Shown: positions 28,209 to 38,491, counted from the first letter of the stretch. The stretch is DNA of 64,000 nt from Sphingomonas yunnanensis (GCF_019898765.1 NZ_JAIOKB010000006.1:186001-250000); one strand, 5' to 3'. Program-made: numbers and translations. Notes: a model not told the origin generated them from the letters alone.

Positions 28209-28301
28209 GTCATCCCCGCAGAGGCGGGATCCATACGCGCCGGCGGTTCGGCTCCTGCACACCGCTTCGCGTGTCTGGATCCCTGCCTGCGCAGGGATGA
28301 C
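28209..28301. repeat. Inverted repeat, family B copy 6
   Basis: The 444-base gap 28082-28525 contains this element: gtcatccc (28209-28216) pairs with gggatgac (28294-28301), and the inner arms ccccgcagaggcggg and ccctgcctgcgcaggg are each self-complementary. I see nothing else definite in the gap. Confidence 0.7.
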
Positions 28302-28525
28302 CGGATGGGCGGTGCGCGCGGTCGACGACGAGCGTAGCTGCGGCAGAGGCTGTCCCGCTACGACGAGCGGGGATGGGGATGGAAGCTCGATGAAGAAGTC
28401 AGGGAGTCGGCTCCGGGTAGCCCGACGTCTCGCCCGCCGCACCGGCGTCCAGCACTTCCTTACACCCCCGCTTCCCGTCTCGGCACAGCCGCGGTAAGGT
28501 TCGGAACCCAACGGAGAGCGCCGCC

Positions 28526-28741
28526 ATGACCCAGCCGCCAGACCTTCGCCGTCGCCGCGCCGTGATCGGCGCGCTGGCGCTGCTGCTGCTCGCCATGGCG
28601 CAGCGCGAGACGCCGATGATCGGCACCCTCACGATCCACGCCGACGGGGCGCATCTGCCGCGCGTCTCCGCCGACGTCGCCCCGGCGCTGCGCCCGCTCG
28701 CCGCCGCGGTCGTCCTGCTCGGAGAATATCTGGTACGCTGA
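28526..28741 (+). CDS. Small hypothetical protein with one membrane helix
   Basis: A 71-residue frame beginning MTQPPDLRRRRAVIGALALL. Four arginines precede a hydrophobic stretch (about residues 12-25), so it looks like a signal anchor; the rest is unremarkable with a second mildly hydrophobic segment near the end. ATG 28526 has CGGAGAG 8-14 bases upstream. It ends four bases before the first possible start of the acyl-CoA ligase. I do not recognise a family. It could be a chance frame. Confidence 0.45.
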   Translation: MTQPPDLRRRRAVIGALALLLLAMAQRETPMIGTLTIHADGAHLPRVSADVAPALRPLAAAVVLLGEYLVR

Positions 28742-28775
28742 CCGCTTGTCGCTGGCGGCGCGGTTGCTTACAGCG

Positions 28776-30494
28776 ATGTCAATGACGGACGAGCACGCCT
28801 GGCAGGACGCCTACCGCCACCCGGTGCCCTGGGCCACCGGCTTCTCGCCGCGGTCGCTGATCGACCTGTTCGAGGATTCGGTACGCCAGCATGGCCAACG
28901 TCGCGCGATCGACTTCCTCGGCCGGCATTATAGCTACGACGAGCTCGCCGACGGCGTGCGGCGCGTCGCCACCGGCCTCGCCGCGCTCGGCTATGGCAAG
29001 GGCGATCGGATCGGGCTGTTCCTGCCCAACACGCCGCATTACCTCGCCGCCTACCACGGTGCGCTGCGGCTCGGCTGCACCGTCGTCAACTTCTCGCCGC
29101 TCTACAGCGTCGACGAGCTCTGCCACCAGGTCGAGGACTCGGGCACGCGGCTGCTGTTCACGCTGTCCGCCACCGCATTGCTGCCCAACGCGCTGGCGGT
29201 GCTCGACAGGAGCGGGCTCGAGCGGCTGGTGGTCGGCTCGGTCGCGGGCGTGCTGCCGCCCGTCAAGTCGGTCGCCTATCGCCTGCTCAAGCGCCGCGAG
29301 GTGGCGCCGCGACCGGCCGACCCGCGCGTGCTCACCTTCTCGCAGCTGATCGCCAACGATGGCGCGCACCCTGCCGCGGCGATCGCGCCCGAGCGCGACG
29401 TCGCGCTGATCCAGTACACCGGCGGCACGACCGGCGTGCCCAAGGGGGCGATGCTGACCCATGCCAATGTCGCGGCCAACGCGCGCCAGGTCGCCTGCCT
29501 CGACCCGCACAAGGACCAGACCGACCGCATCCTCGGCGTGCTGCCGCTGTTCCACGTCTTCGCCAACACCTGCGTGATGAACCGAACGATCGTCACCGGC
29601 GGGGAGATGGTGCTGCTGCCGCGCTTCGACGCGGGGCAGGCGCTGGCGGCGATCGCGCGGACGCGGCCGACCTCGCTGCCGGGCGTCCCGACCATGTACC
29701 AGGCGCTGCTCGACCATCCGGCACTGGCCAAGACCGACCTCACCAGCCTGCGCGTCTGCATCTCGGGCGGCGCGCCGCTCAACGCCGAGCTCAAGGCGCG
29801 CTGGGAGGCGGTCACCGGCTCGCCCCTCGTGGAGGGCTATGGCCTGTCGGAGAGCACCGGCGTGCTCACCACCAATCCCTATGATCCGCCGCAGAAGCCA
29901 GGCACGATCGGTCAGCCGCTGCCGTCGACCCGCATCCGGCTGGTCGACAAGGAGGATGCCGCGCGCGAGGCGGCGCCCGGGGAGCCCGGCGAGATCGTCG
30001 CACTCGGGCCGCAGATCATGGCGGGCTATTGGAACCGCCCCGACGCTGACGCGACCACCTTCGCGCTCGACTCGCAGGGGCGGCGCTGGCTGCGCACCGG
30101 CGACGTCGGCACGATCGACTCGGACGGCTTCATCGCCATCGTCGACCGGCTCAAGGACATGATCTCGGTCGGCGGGTTCAAGGTCTTCCCGAGCCAGATC
30201 GAGGCGATCCTCTATCACCACCCCGCGGTGCGCGAGGCGCTGGTGATCGGCATGGCCGATACCTATCGCGGGGAAGTGCCGCGCGCCTATGTCACCCTGA
30301 CCGAGGAGGCGGGCGCGGTCGACGGCGCCGCGCTGCGCGACTGGCTCAACCCCCAGCTGGGCAAGCACGAGCGGGTCGACCGTGTGGTGGTGCGCGCCGC
30401 GCTGCCCAAGACGATGATCGGCAAGCTCAGCCGCAAAGACCTAATGGCGGAGATCCGCGCCGAGATGGAGTCGCCGCCGATCACGCCGAGCTGA
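28776..30494 (+). CDS. Long-chain acyl-CoA synthetase (AMP-binding, FadD-type)
   Basis: An enzyme of about 572 residues that activates a carboxylic acid with ATP and CoA through an acyl-adenylate. The P-loop motif YTGGTTGVPKGA is at 214-225, followed by the conserved VEGYGLSEST, GDVGTIDSDGFIAIVDRLKDMISVGGFKV and the catalytic lysine motif KTMIGKLSRKDL near the C-terminus. This is the FadD pattern; the chain length preferred is not readable. ATG 28776 and ATG 28782 (MTDEHAWQDAY) are equally plausible; neither has a clear ribosome site. A hairpin follows the stop. Confidence 0.9.
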   Translation: MSMTDEHAWQDAYRHPVPWATGFSPRSLIDLFEDSVRQHGQRRAIDFLGRHYSYDELADGVRRVATGLAALGYGKGDRIGLFLPNTPHYLAAYHGALRLGCTVVNFSPLYSVDELCHQVEDSGTRLLFTLSATALLPNALAVLDRSGLERLVVGSVAGVLPPVKSVAYRLLKRREVAPRPADPRVLTFSQLIANDGAHPAAAIAPERDVALIQYTGGTTGVPKGAMLTHANVAANARQVACLDPHKDQTDRILGVLPLFHVFANTCVMNRTIVTGGEMVLLPRFDAGQALAAIARTRPTSLPGVPTMYQALLDHPALAKTDLTSLRVCISGGAPLNAELKARWEAVTGSPLVEGYGLSESTGVLTTNPYDPPQKPGTIGQPLPSTRIRLVDKEDAAREAAPGEPGEIVALGPQIMAGYWNRPDADATTFALDSQGRRWLRTGDVGTIDSDGFIAIVDRLKDMISVGGFKVFPSQIEAILYHHPAVREALVIGMADTYRGEVPRAYVTLTEEAGAVDGAALRDWLNPQLGKHERVDRVVVRAALPKTMIGKLSRKDLMAEIRAEMESPPITPS

Positions 30495-30534
30495 GGCGAG
30501 CGCGCCCTCGAGACGATTGTCTACGGCCCGCCGC

Positions 30535-30563
30535 CGTCATCCTGCAACGAGTTCAGGATGACG
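30535..30563 (+). terminator. Hairpin downstream of the acyl-CoA ligase
   Basis: Ten-base arms cgtcatcctg (30535-30544) and caggatgacg (30554-30563) with a nine-base loop. The arms are those of family B, here closed into a minimal element 40 bases after the stop codon and before an opposing gene. No T-tract. Confidence 0.55.
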
Positions 30564-30667
30564 CAAGTGGGAGGCCAGCGCCGGTGCCGCTGCCGACGTC
30601 TGCACGCGATCGTCCGGCGAGAACGCCCCCCGCACTGCTCCGCGCGGGAAGGCCCGAGCTCGCGCCC

Positions 30668-31198
30668 TTATTTCCCCTCGAGCGCCGCGCCGATCGCGTC
30701 GGCCGGGCGCGAGAGCAGGCCGTAGACGCCCTGCGCCGCGATCACCGCGAGGGTCACGCCCACCAGCGCCATCACGATGAACTGGAACGCCGAGGCGAAG
30801 GCGCGCGAGCGCTCCACCTTGCGCGCCATCTGCGCCTCGTGCGCGAGGCGGCGCTCGGCGCGGCGCTCGCCCGCGTCCTGCTCGGGCTTCGGCTGCGGCC
30901 GGCTGGCGAGCCGCGGCTCGTCGACCAGCGCCTTGACCGAGAGCCGCTCCTGCGACTTGATGCCGAAGAAGCGGCCCCTGGCCCATTGCACGCGGCCGAC
31001 GATCACGATCGTGCCGCGGCGGATCTCGATATAGCTGCCCGGCTGGGGCGGCCCGTCGCAGCCGCCCATCAGCCCGCGCGACGAGACGTTGTGGATGACG
31101 ACGTCGACCCACTTCGCCCCCAGCCGCATCCGCGACGGGATCAGGACCGTGATCCGCTCCTCGCGCGGGCGAAGGCCAGATTGTAGCGCCGCGAGCAC
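30668..31198 (-). CDS. PilZ-domain protein with C-terminal membrane helix
   Basis: A 176-residue protein. Residues 8-95 match a PilZ domain: an arginine cluster RPREER at 10-15, the NxSxxG motif NVSSRG at 37-42, and a following barrel ending GRFFGIKSQERLSV. A charged linker with two RRAER-like repeats leads to one membrane helix (about 138-162). PilZ domains bind c-di-GMP, so this is a candidate receptor for the cyclase encoded 3 kb away. The start is GTG 31198 with GAGGG 13 bases upstream, not ideal. A CtrA-like box lies about 60 bases upstream. Confidence 0.82.
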   Translation of the reverse strand: MLAALQSGLRPREERITVLIPSRMRLGAKWVDVVIHNVSSRGLMGGCDGPPQPGSYIEIRRGTIVIVGRVQWARGRFFGIKSQERLSVKALVDEPRLASRPQPKPEQDAGERRAERRLAHEAQMARKVERSRAFASAFQFIVMALVGVTLAVIAAQGVYGLLSRPADAIGAALEGK

Positions 31199-31252
31199 CG
31201 TCGTCGCATTCCCTCATCGCTGAACCAGACGGCGGCTATGCCACCGGCGGCG

Positions 31253-31268
31253 CGAAGAAGCCGTTAAC
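31253..31268 (-). promoter_or_regulatory. Candidate CtrA-type box upstream of the PilZ gene
   Basis: Read on the minus strand this is GTTAA-CGGCTTC-TTCG, that is TTAA-N7-TTCG, in the same orientation relative to its gene as the box before the diguanylate cyclase. It shares GCCGTTAAC (plus strand 31260-31268) with that site. Confidence 0.4.
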
Positions 31269-31297
31269 GCGACAGCGACGATGACCCGTTTCGGCGA

Positions 31298-31564
31298 TCA
31301 GAGCATGCCGAGCGCCTGCATGTACACCTCGAGGATCGACTGCTCCTCCTGATATTCCTCGCGCTTCTGCTTGCGGATCTTCATGATCTGGCGGATCGCC
31401 TTGGCGTCATAGCCGCGGCTTTTCGCCTCGGCGAAGACGTCCTTGATGTCGTCGGCGATGCCCTTCTTCTCTTCCTCGAGCCGCTCGGCGCGCTCGATCA
31501 GCAGCCGCAGCTCGTCCGCCGCGACCGCGCCGCCGCCCATGCCTTCGCCACGCTCTTCCGCCAT
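31298..31564 (-). CDS. gapR: GapR nucleoid-associated protein (DUF2312)
   Basis: An 88-residue basic/acidic helical protein. The pattern LRLLIERAERLEEEKKGIADDIKDVFAEAK, then GYDAKAIRQIMKIRKQKREEYQEEQSILEVYMQALG, matches DUF2312/GapR of alphaproteobacteria. In Caulobacter GapR clamps overtwisted DNA ahead of replication forks and transcription and stimulates topoisomerases. ATG 31564 has GAGGAA 9-14 bases upstream; the longer upstream frame is not supported. The gene stands alone on the minus strand upstream of the PilZ gene, with a 99-base gap. Confidence 0.93.
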   Translation of the reverse strand: MAEERGEGMGGGAVAADELRLLIERAERLEEEKKGIADDIKDVFAEAKSRGYDAKAIRQIMKIRKQKREEYQEEQSILEVYMQALGML

Positions 31565-31740
31565 GTCGCTGTATTCCTCGAAAAGATGACGCCGCCCGCG
31601 GGCGCAGGCGAATCGCACTGCGGCGGACGGCGAGGTTCGCCCCTGATCGGGTGAGGGGGCGCGTCTATCCGCGCGCGCGCGCCGGCTCAAGTGTGGCGGT
31701 GAGGACGCAGTGGGCGTGCTCCCATCGGCTCCTGCTCGCC

Positions 31741-31859
31741 GTTCGCGCTGAGGAGCGGCTGAGCTCGTCGAAGCCGCGTCTCGAAGCGCCGCCACCGTCG
31801 CCGGCATCAGGTGCTTCGAGACGGCCCTTCGGCAGGCTCAGCGCCTCCTCAGCACGAAC
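31741..31859. repeat. Long inverted repeat, family C
   Basis: In the 439-base gap 31565-32003. Imperfect arms of about 47 bases: gttcgcgctgaggagcggct... (31741-31787) and its near complement ending ...gcctcctcagcacgaac (31813-31859), separated by 25 bases. Inner cgtctcgaagc and gcttcgagacg are exact complements. The rest of the gap (31565-31740, 31860-32003) shows nothing I can name. Confidence 0.7.
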
Positions 31860-32003
31860 GGCCCGGGGAATGATCCGTCTGCCTCGAAGGATCAGCGTGC
31901 TCCTGCGCACGCAGGAGTCCAGAGTCACAAGCGACACCGTCCGCGACCCTGGGCTCAGCGTCCGCCGGAGCACGGATCAACGGTGCGGGGTCTTACTCTC
32001 CGC

Positions 32004-33332
32004 TCATCCGCCCTTCGCCACCACACCGCGATGCATGACGAAATCCACTGCTTCCAGCCGCCGCACGTCGTCGAGCGGCGAGCCGGTGACCGCGATCAGG
32101 TCGGCGCGCTTGCCCGGTGCGATCACGCCCAGGTCGTCGCGACCGAGCAGGTCGGCCGCCGCGACGGTGGCGCTGCGGATCGCCTGCGCCGGGGTCATCC
32201 CGAGGTCGACCAGATGCGCGAACTCGGTGGCGTTGTCGCCGTGGCGCGACACGCCGCTGTCGGTGCCGAAGGCGAACTTCACCCCCGCCGCCCAAGCCTT
32301 CTTGTGATTGGCGTGGAGCGCCGCCGCGGCCGCCTCGGCCTTGGGGATGGTGGCGGGCGGCAGCGCGCCCGCGCGCGCCTGCGCCAGCGCGGCCAGCGGG
32401 GCGATCTCGGTCGGCACCAGATAGGCGCCCCTGGTCTTGAACAGGCGAATGGTCTCGTCGTCGAGGTAGGTGGCGTGCTCGACCGAGTCGACGCCCGCCT
32501 CCAGCGCCGCTCTGGTGCCCTCGGCGGCGTGGCTGTGCGCGGTGGCCTTGCGGCCGAGCGCGTGCGCGGTCTCGACGATGGCGCGCATCTCCTCGGGCGT
32601 CATGGCGCGGCCGAGCCCGCCCGCGACGTTCGACAGCACGCCCCCGGTCGCGGCGAACTTGATCACCTGCGCGCCCAGCCCGACCTGCGCGCGCACCGCG
32701 CGGCGGCAGTCGTCCGGCCCGTCGCAGACGTTGATCTGATGAGCGTGGACCGCCTCGGCCCATTCCTCGGCGAGGCCGTTGCCGCCGTCACCGTGCCCGC
32801 CGGTGACCGAGATCATCGACCCGGCGTTGACGATCATCGGCCCCGCGACGTCGCCGCGCTCGACCGCGTCGCGCAGCGCGCGGATGCCGCGCGGGTCGCC
32901 GCCGAGGTCGCGGACGGTCGTGAAACCCGCCTCCAGCGTGCGCCGTGCGTTGACCACCGCCGTCATCAGGTCGTCGGCCGAGTCGGTGTTGAGCCGGGTG
33001 AGCCGCTCGCGCAGCGGGTCGCCGCCGATGCCCCAGAGGTGGACGTGCATGTCGATCAGCCCGGGCAGGACGAACTCACGCGATAGGTCGACCAGGCGCG
33101 CACCGGCTGGGGGCGGGACGAGTCCGTCGCGCACCTCGGCGATCACGCCGTCGCGCACGATCACGGTGCTGGGGCCGCGCGGGCGCTCGCCGGGGCGGTC
33201 GAGCAGCTGGCCGGCGTGGACGTAGATCAGCGCGGGCACGGGCGTGGCGGACGCCGCGGGCTCCGCCGGCTGTTGCGCGCTGGCACCGGCGGCGAGCGCG
33301 AGCGCGATTGTGACGGCGAGTGTTCTCAGCAT
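32004..33332 (-). CDS. Exported amidohydrolase (metal-dependent, imidazolonepropionase/prolidase-like)
   Basis: A 442-residue protein with a signal peptide (MLRTLAVTIALALAAGASAQ). The amidohydrolase-superfamily metal site is complete: H96 and H98 in DMHVHL, a bridging lysine K225 in QVIKFAATGG, H266 in KATAHSHA, H286 in DSVEHATYL and D358 in FGTDSGVS. The flanking beta sandwich ends APGKRADLIAVTGSPL. Such proteins include Xaa-Pro/Xaa-Arg dipeptidases and other exported imino-acid or peptide hydrolases; the substrate is not readable. ATG 33332 starts the signal peptide. It would work in the periplasm or at the outer surface. Confidence 0.88.
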   Translation of the reverse strand: MLRTLAVTIALALAAGASAQQPAEPAASATPVPALIYVHAGQLLDRPGERPRGPSTVIVRDGVIAEVRDGLVPPPAGARLVDLSREFVLPGLIDMHVHLWGIGGDPLRERLTRLNTDSADDLMTAVVNARRTLEAGFTTVRDLGGDPRGIRALRDAVERGDVAGPMIVNAGSMISVTGGHGDGGNGLAEEWAEAVHAHQINVCDGPDDCRRAVRAQVGLGAQVIKFAATGGVLSNVAGGLGRAMTPEEMRAIVETAHALGRKATAHSHAAEGTRAALEAGVDSVEHATYLDDETIRLFKTRGAYLVPTEIAPLAALAQARAGALPPATIPKAEAAAAALHANHKKAWAAGVKFAFGTDSGVSRHGDNATEFAHLVDLGMTPAQAIRSATVAAADLLGRDDLGVIAPGKRADLIAVTGSPLDDVRRLEAVDFVMHRGVVAKGG

Positions 33333-33476
33333 GTTGCCCCCTGTTGTTTCGGGGGAGGCTAGGCGGGCGCGAGGCGTTCGTCACGGGATGATGTGAGGGA
33401 GTAAGGCGACGCTTGCTCCGCGCCTGACTGGTCATGCTCCACTTCCACGTCCCCGTCCCCGCTCCTTCGACACGAC

Positions 33477-33574
33477 GTCATCCCCGCGAAGGCGGGGATC
33501 CAGACACGCTGACGCTCGTGCAAGAGCCGCATGGTCAGCGTCTATGGATCCCCGCCTTCGCGGGGGATGGCGAC
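33477..33574. repeat. Inverted repeat, family B copy 7
   Basis: Within the 372-base gap 33333-33704. It starts gtcatccccgcgaaggcggg and ends ccccgccttcgcgggggatg; each arm is also a hairpin. Inner blocks gacgct/agcgtc pair as well. Nothing else in the gap is recognisable. Confidence 0.7.
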
Positions 33575-33704
33575 GTGAGGGGCGGGGCGGCGGGGCGGTG
33601 CAGGTTTCGCGCCACCGCCAGCGGCGACGCGGGTTTCACGCCGTTCACCGGAAGCCGCCCCGCGCGCCCTCAGCAGCTTAAATGCTAAGCCGCCCCGCGA
33701 GCGC

Positions 33705-34670
<966 letters not shown>

Positions 34671-34685
34671 TCGCGTCACTCCTGT

Positions 34686-36338
34686 TCAGCGCGCCGCGGC
34701 GCGGCTGCGGTCGCGGATCGCGCGGAACTCGTCGCCCGCGACCCAATTGGGCCAGGCGTCGCTCTCCGCCAGCGCGCGCCCGATCGAGTAATAGAGCTGC
34801 ACGTCGCGCACCGTTCCCGCCCAGTTCCAGTTGGGATCATATTCGTCCTTCGGGCCGTGGTAGCGATGCTCCTCATAGTCCTTCGCGGCGGCGGCGCCCG
34901 CGGCCTTGCCGCCCGAGACCAGATCGTCGCCCGCGTCGAAGTAGATCATCGGCACGCCGCGCTTGGCGAGGCTGAAATGGTCCGAGCGATAGTAGAAGCC
35001 CTTCTCCGGGGTGGGCTCGTCCGAGGCGTAGCGCCCCTGCGCCTTGAGCGCGGCGTCGAGATAGGCGTCGAGCTCGGACTTGCCCTTGCCGACCACCACG
35101 ACGTTCTTCGCCGGGCCGGCGAGCGACAGCGCGTCCATGTTGACCCCGCCGACCGTCCGAGTGAGCGGGTAGAGCGGGTTGGCGGCGTAATATTCGGAGC
35201 CGAGCAGCCCGGATTCCTCACCCGTCACCGCGACGAAGACCTGGCTGCGCGCCGCCGGCCCCGCCTTGGCATTGGCCTCGGCGAGCGCGACCAAAGCGGC
35301 GGTGCCGCTGGCATTGTCGATCGCGCCGTTGCAGATGTCGTCGCCGCCGGGCGCCGCCTCGCAGCGGCCGAGATGGTCCCAATGCGCGCTGTACAGGACA
35401 TAGTCGTCCGGCCGCGTCGTGCCTGGCAGCACGCCGACGACGTTGCGCGACATGTGCTTGCGCACCGTCTCGTCGAACGAGACCGAGGCGGTCACGCCCT
35501 TGAGCGGCACCGCGCGGAAGCCCTTGCGCGAGGCCGCCGCGGCGAGCTGGTCGAAGTCTAGTTTCTCGCGCGCGAACAGCGCCTTGGCCTGGTCGTACTG
35601 GATCCAGCCGATCGCCGCGCTCTGGTCGGCATGGCCGTTCGCGGCGTCTGCGACCTGCTGGGCCCCGGTCCAGCTCGACTGGACGACGTTCCAGCCATAG
35701 GCCGCGGGCTCGGTCTGGTGGACGATCAGCGCCGCAGCCGCGCCCTGCCGCGCCGCCTCCTCGAACTTGTAGGTCCAGCGACCGTAATAGGTCATCGCGC
35801 GGCCGTTGAAGGTGCCACCCACCGTGGGTGTGCGCCAGTCGGGGTCGTTGATCAGGATCAGCACCGTCTTGCCGCGCACGTCGACCCCGGCATAGTCGTT
35901 CCACCCCTTCTCAGGCGCGTTGACGCCGTAGCCGACGAAGACGACCGGGCTGTCCTTCACCTGCTCCCGCGGCGCGATGCGGTGGCTGCCCACCACCATC
36001 TGCGGCCCGTACCGGAGGCTTAGCGGCGCGCCCGCGCCCTTGAAGACGAGCGGCGTGACGTCGTGCGCGGTCAGCTCGACCAGCGGCACGTCCTGGAACC
36101 AGCTGCCCTTGTTGCCCGGCGTCAGCCCCGCCGCGGCGAAGCGCTTGGCGAGATAGGAGACCGTCTTCTCCTCGCCCGCGGTGCCCGGCGCGCGGCCCTC
36201 GTAAGCGTCCGAGGATAACTCTCTCGTCACCTCTTTCAGTGTCTGCTCGGAGATGGGCGCGGTGGGCACCTGCTGCGCCGCCAGGGCGCTCGCCGCGGCC
36301 AAGGCGAGCAGGGATAGAGACGAGAGACGCAGACGCAT
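34686..36338 (-). CDS. Exported M28-family aminopeptidase
   Basis: A 550-residue secreted zinc peptidase with a signal peptide (MRLRLSSLSLLALAAASALAAQQ). A protease-associated insert occupies about 140-290. The two-zinc site reads H in SAHWDHLG, D in GAIDNASGTAA, E-E in TGEESGLLG, D in VNMDALS and H in YYRSDHFSLA, in the M28 order. It probably releases N-terminal amino acids from peptides outside the cytoplasm. ATG 36338 starts the signal peptide and has GGAG eight bases upstream. It heads a two-gene unit with the deiminase and diverges from an S9 peptidase. Confidence 0.92.
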   Translation of the reverse strand: MRLRLSSLSLLALAAASALAAQQVPTAPISEQTLKEVTRELSSDAYEGRAPGTAGEEKTVSYLAKRFAAAGLTPGNKGSWFQDVPLVELTAHDVTPLVFKGAGAPLSLRYGPQMVVGSHRIAPREQVKDSPVVFVGYGVNAPEKGWNDYAGVDVRGKTVLILINDPDWRTPTVGGTFNGRAMTYYGRWTYKFEEAARQGAAAALIVHQTEPAAYGWNVVQSSWTGAQQVADAANGHADQSAAIGWIQYDQAKALFAREKLDFDQLAAAASRKGFRAVPLKGVTASVSFDETVRKHMSRNVVGVLPGTTRPDDYVLYSAHWDHLGRCEAAPGGDDICNGAIDNASGTAALVALAEANAKAGPAARSQVFVAVTGEESGLLGSEYYAANPLYPLTRTVGGVNMDALSLAGPAKNVVVVGKGKSELDAYLDAALKAQGRYASDEPTPEKGFYYRSDHFSLAKRGVPMIYFDAGDDLVSGGKAAGAAAAKDYEEHRYHGPKDEYDPNWNWAGTVRDVQLYYSIGRALAESDAWPNWVAGDEFRAIRDRSRAAAR

Positions 36339-36457
36339 GGACGTACTCCGGGAGGATACCGGCGCCTCATGCCAAGCTGGGTCAACGCTGTCCACGCGGG
36401 CCTTGCGGCGCGCGCGGCGCCGGGTAGATTTGTGACGGGGAACAGGGGGAAAATGTG

Positions 36458-38491
36458 ATGAGGGGGAATACGGGGGCGGCGCTGTGCGCGCTGCTCGCGG
36501 GGCTCGTCGGCCAGGCCGCGACCGCGGCGCCGGCGGCAACGGACGGCGCGTCGGCCGCGCCGGTGGCACCGGCTGCGCCAGTGTCGGCCGATCTGGCGAG
36601 CCGCTTCGGCGCGCGCGAGCATGTCGGCCAGGTCAGCCTGGCGCCCGACGGCGCGCATATCGCTTACGTCAGCGCGACGCAGGGGCGCGGCAGCGCGGTA
36701 CGGCTGATCGAACTCAGCAAAGGCAGCGAGGAGATGATTGACCTCGGCGATGGCGAGCGGTTGGCGCCTTCGTCGTGCGGCTGGGCCTCCTCGGCGCGGC
36801 TGATCTGCAAATTCCGTGGTGTGGCCGATTACTACGACAAGCAGGTGGGTTACTCGCGGTTGTTCGCCTTCGACGCCGACGGCGGCCATCCGCTCTATCT
36901 CGGCCGCAAGAACCGGCTCGGCACCACCCGCCTCAACCAGTTCGACGGTGACGTCATCGACTGGCGTGGTGGCGACGGTCAGGTGCTGATGCAGCGCGAC
37001 TTCATCCCCGAGCGCGGGGAGACCGGCTCGAATATCTCCGCTTCCTCGCGCGACGGGCTGGGCGTCGAGCTGGTCGACAGCCGCACGGGCAAGGCGCAGC
37101 TGATCGAGCGCCCGGTGTCCGATGCCGAGGACTGGCTGGCCGATGGCCAAGGGAATATCCGCATTCGCGAGACGATGCCGCGGCGCGAGGACGGCGCACT
37201 CAAGGGCGACACCGTCTACAGCTACCGCCTGACCGGCCAGGACGCGTGGAAGCCGTTCAGCACCTCGCGCCAGGACGGCCCGAGCGTGCTCGAGCCGCTC
37301 GCGGTCGACGGCACGCGCGACGTGGCCTTCGCGACCCGGCGGCTCGACGGGCGGCTCGCGCTCTACAGCGTGGCGCTCGACGGTTCGATGAAGGCGGACC
37401 TGGTGTGGAGCAATCCCGAGGTCGATGTCGACGGGATCGCGCGCATCGGGCGCCGCGGGCGCGTGATCGGCGCCACCTACGTGACCGATCGCCGCCAGAC
37501 CGACTATTTCGACCCGGAGTACAAGACGCTCGCGGCCAAGCTGACGAAGGCGCTGCCCAAGTTGCCGCTGATCGGCCTCGTCGGCGCCACCGCGGACGAG
37601 AGCCGTCTGCTGGTCTATGCCGGCAGCGACGTCGATCCCGGCATGTATTATCTCTACACCAAGGCCACGCGCACGCTCGCCCCGCTCATGCCGGCGCGCC
37701 CCGAGCTGGAGGGGGTGCCGCTCGGCCAGATGACCTCGGTCAGATTCCCCGCGGCGGACGGCACGGTGGTTCCCGCCTACCTCACGCTGCCGCCGGGCGG
37801 CGCGACCAAGGGGCTGCCCGCGATCGTGATGCCGCACGGCGGGCCGGCCTATCGCGACGAATGGGGTTTCGACTGGCTCGTCCAGTTCTTCGCCGCCTCG
37901 GGCTATGCGGTGCTGCAACCGCAGTTCCGCGGCTCGACCGGCTACGGTGACGCCTGGTTCGCCAACAACGGCTTTCGCTCGTGGGAACTCGCGATCGGTG
38001 ACGTCAGCGACGCGGGGCGGTGGCTGGTCAAGCAGGGCATCGCCGATCCGGCCAAGCTCGGCATCGTCGGCTGGTCCTACGGCGGCTATGCCGCCTTGCA
38101 GAGCAATGTCGTCGACCCCGACCTGTTCAAGGCGGTGGTGGCGATCGCGCCGGTGACCGACCTTGGCCGCACCAAGCAGGAGAGCGAGGGCTTCAGCAAC
38201 CACGCGATGGTGGAGCGCCAGATCGGCTCGGGCGAGAATATCGGCAAGGGCTCGCCCGCGCGCCACGCCGATCGCTTCAAGTCGCCCGTGCTGCTGTTCC
38301 ACGGCGACCGCGACCTCAACGTCGGCGTCGGCCAGTCGAAGCTGATGGACAAAAGGCTGCGCGGCGCGGGCAAGGCGTCGACGCTGGTGGTGTACGAGGG
38401 GCTGGACCACCAGCTCGACGACGATCGCGCGCGCGCCGAGATGCTGCGCAAGAGCGACGCCTTCCTGCGCGCGGCCTTCGCGGGGAAGTGA
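36458..38491 (+). CDS. Exported S9-family prolyl oligopeptidase-type peptidase
   Basis: A 677-residue protein with a signal peptide (MRGNTGAALCALLAGLVGQAATA). Residues about 40-420 form a beta-propeller-like domain; the C-terminal alpha/beta-hydrolase carries the nucleophile S540 in VGWSYGGYAA, an aspartate in FHGDRDLNVG and a histidine in GLDHQLDDD. The S9 layout implies cleavage of short peptides, with possible dipeptidyl- or acylaminoacyl-peptidase specificity. ATG 36458 and GTG 36455 are both downstream of AGGGGG at 36444. It diverges from the M28 peptidase, so the two may serve the same peptide-scavenging role. Confidence 0.92.
   Translation: MRGNTGAALCALLAGLVGQAATAAPAATDGASAAPVAPAAPVSADLASRFGAREHVGQVSLAPDGAHIAYVSATQGRGSAVRLIELSKGSEEMIDLGDGERLAPSSCGWASSARLICKFRGVADYYDKQVGYSRLFAFDADGGHPLYLGRKNRLGTTRLNQFDGDVIDWRGGDGQVLMQRDFIPERGETGSNISASSRDGLGVELVDSRTGKAQLIERPVSDAEDWLADGQGNIRIRETMPRREDGALKGDTVYSYRLTGQDAWKPFSTSRQDGPSVLEPLAVDGTRDVAFATRRLDGRLALYSVALDGSMKADLVWSNPEVDVDGIARIGRRGRVIGATYVTDRRQTDYFDPEYKTLAAKLTKALPKLPLIGLVGATADESRLLVYAGSDVDPGMYYLYTKATRTLAPLMPARPELEGVPLGQMTSVRFPAADGTVVPAYLTLPPGGATKGLPAIVMPHGGPAYRDEWGFDWLVQFFAASGYAVLQPQFRGSTGYGDAWFANNGFRSWELAIGDVSDAGRWLVKQGIADPAKLGIVGWSYGGYAALQSNVVDPDLFKAVVAIAPVTDLGRTKQESEGFSNHAMVERQIGSGENIGKGSPARHADRFKSPVLLFHGDRDLNVGVGQSKLMDKRLRGAGKASTLVVYEGLDHQLDDDRARAEMLRKSDAFLRAAFAGK

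Noticed and set aside
30537..31217. A 226-residue frame overlapping the PilZ gene, starting with an ATG near a good ribosome site.
   Set aside because: The translation is Arg/Gly-rich low complexity, whereas the alternative frame has PilZ motifs and a membrane helix.
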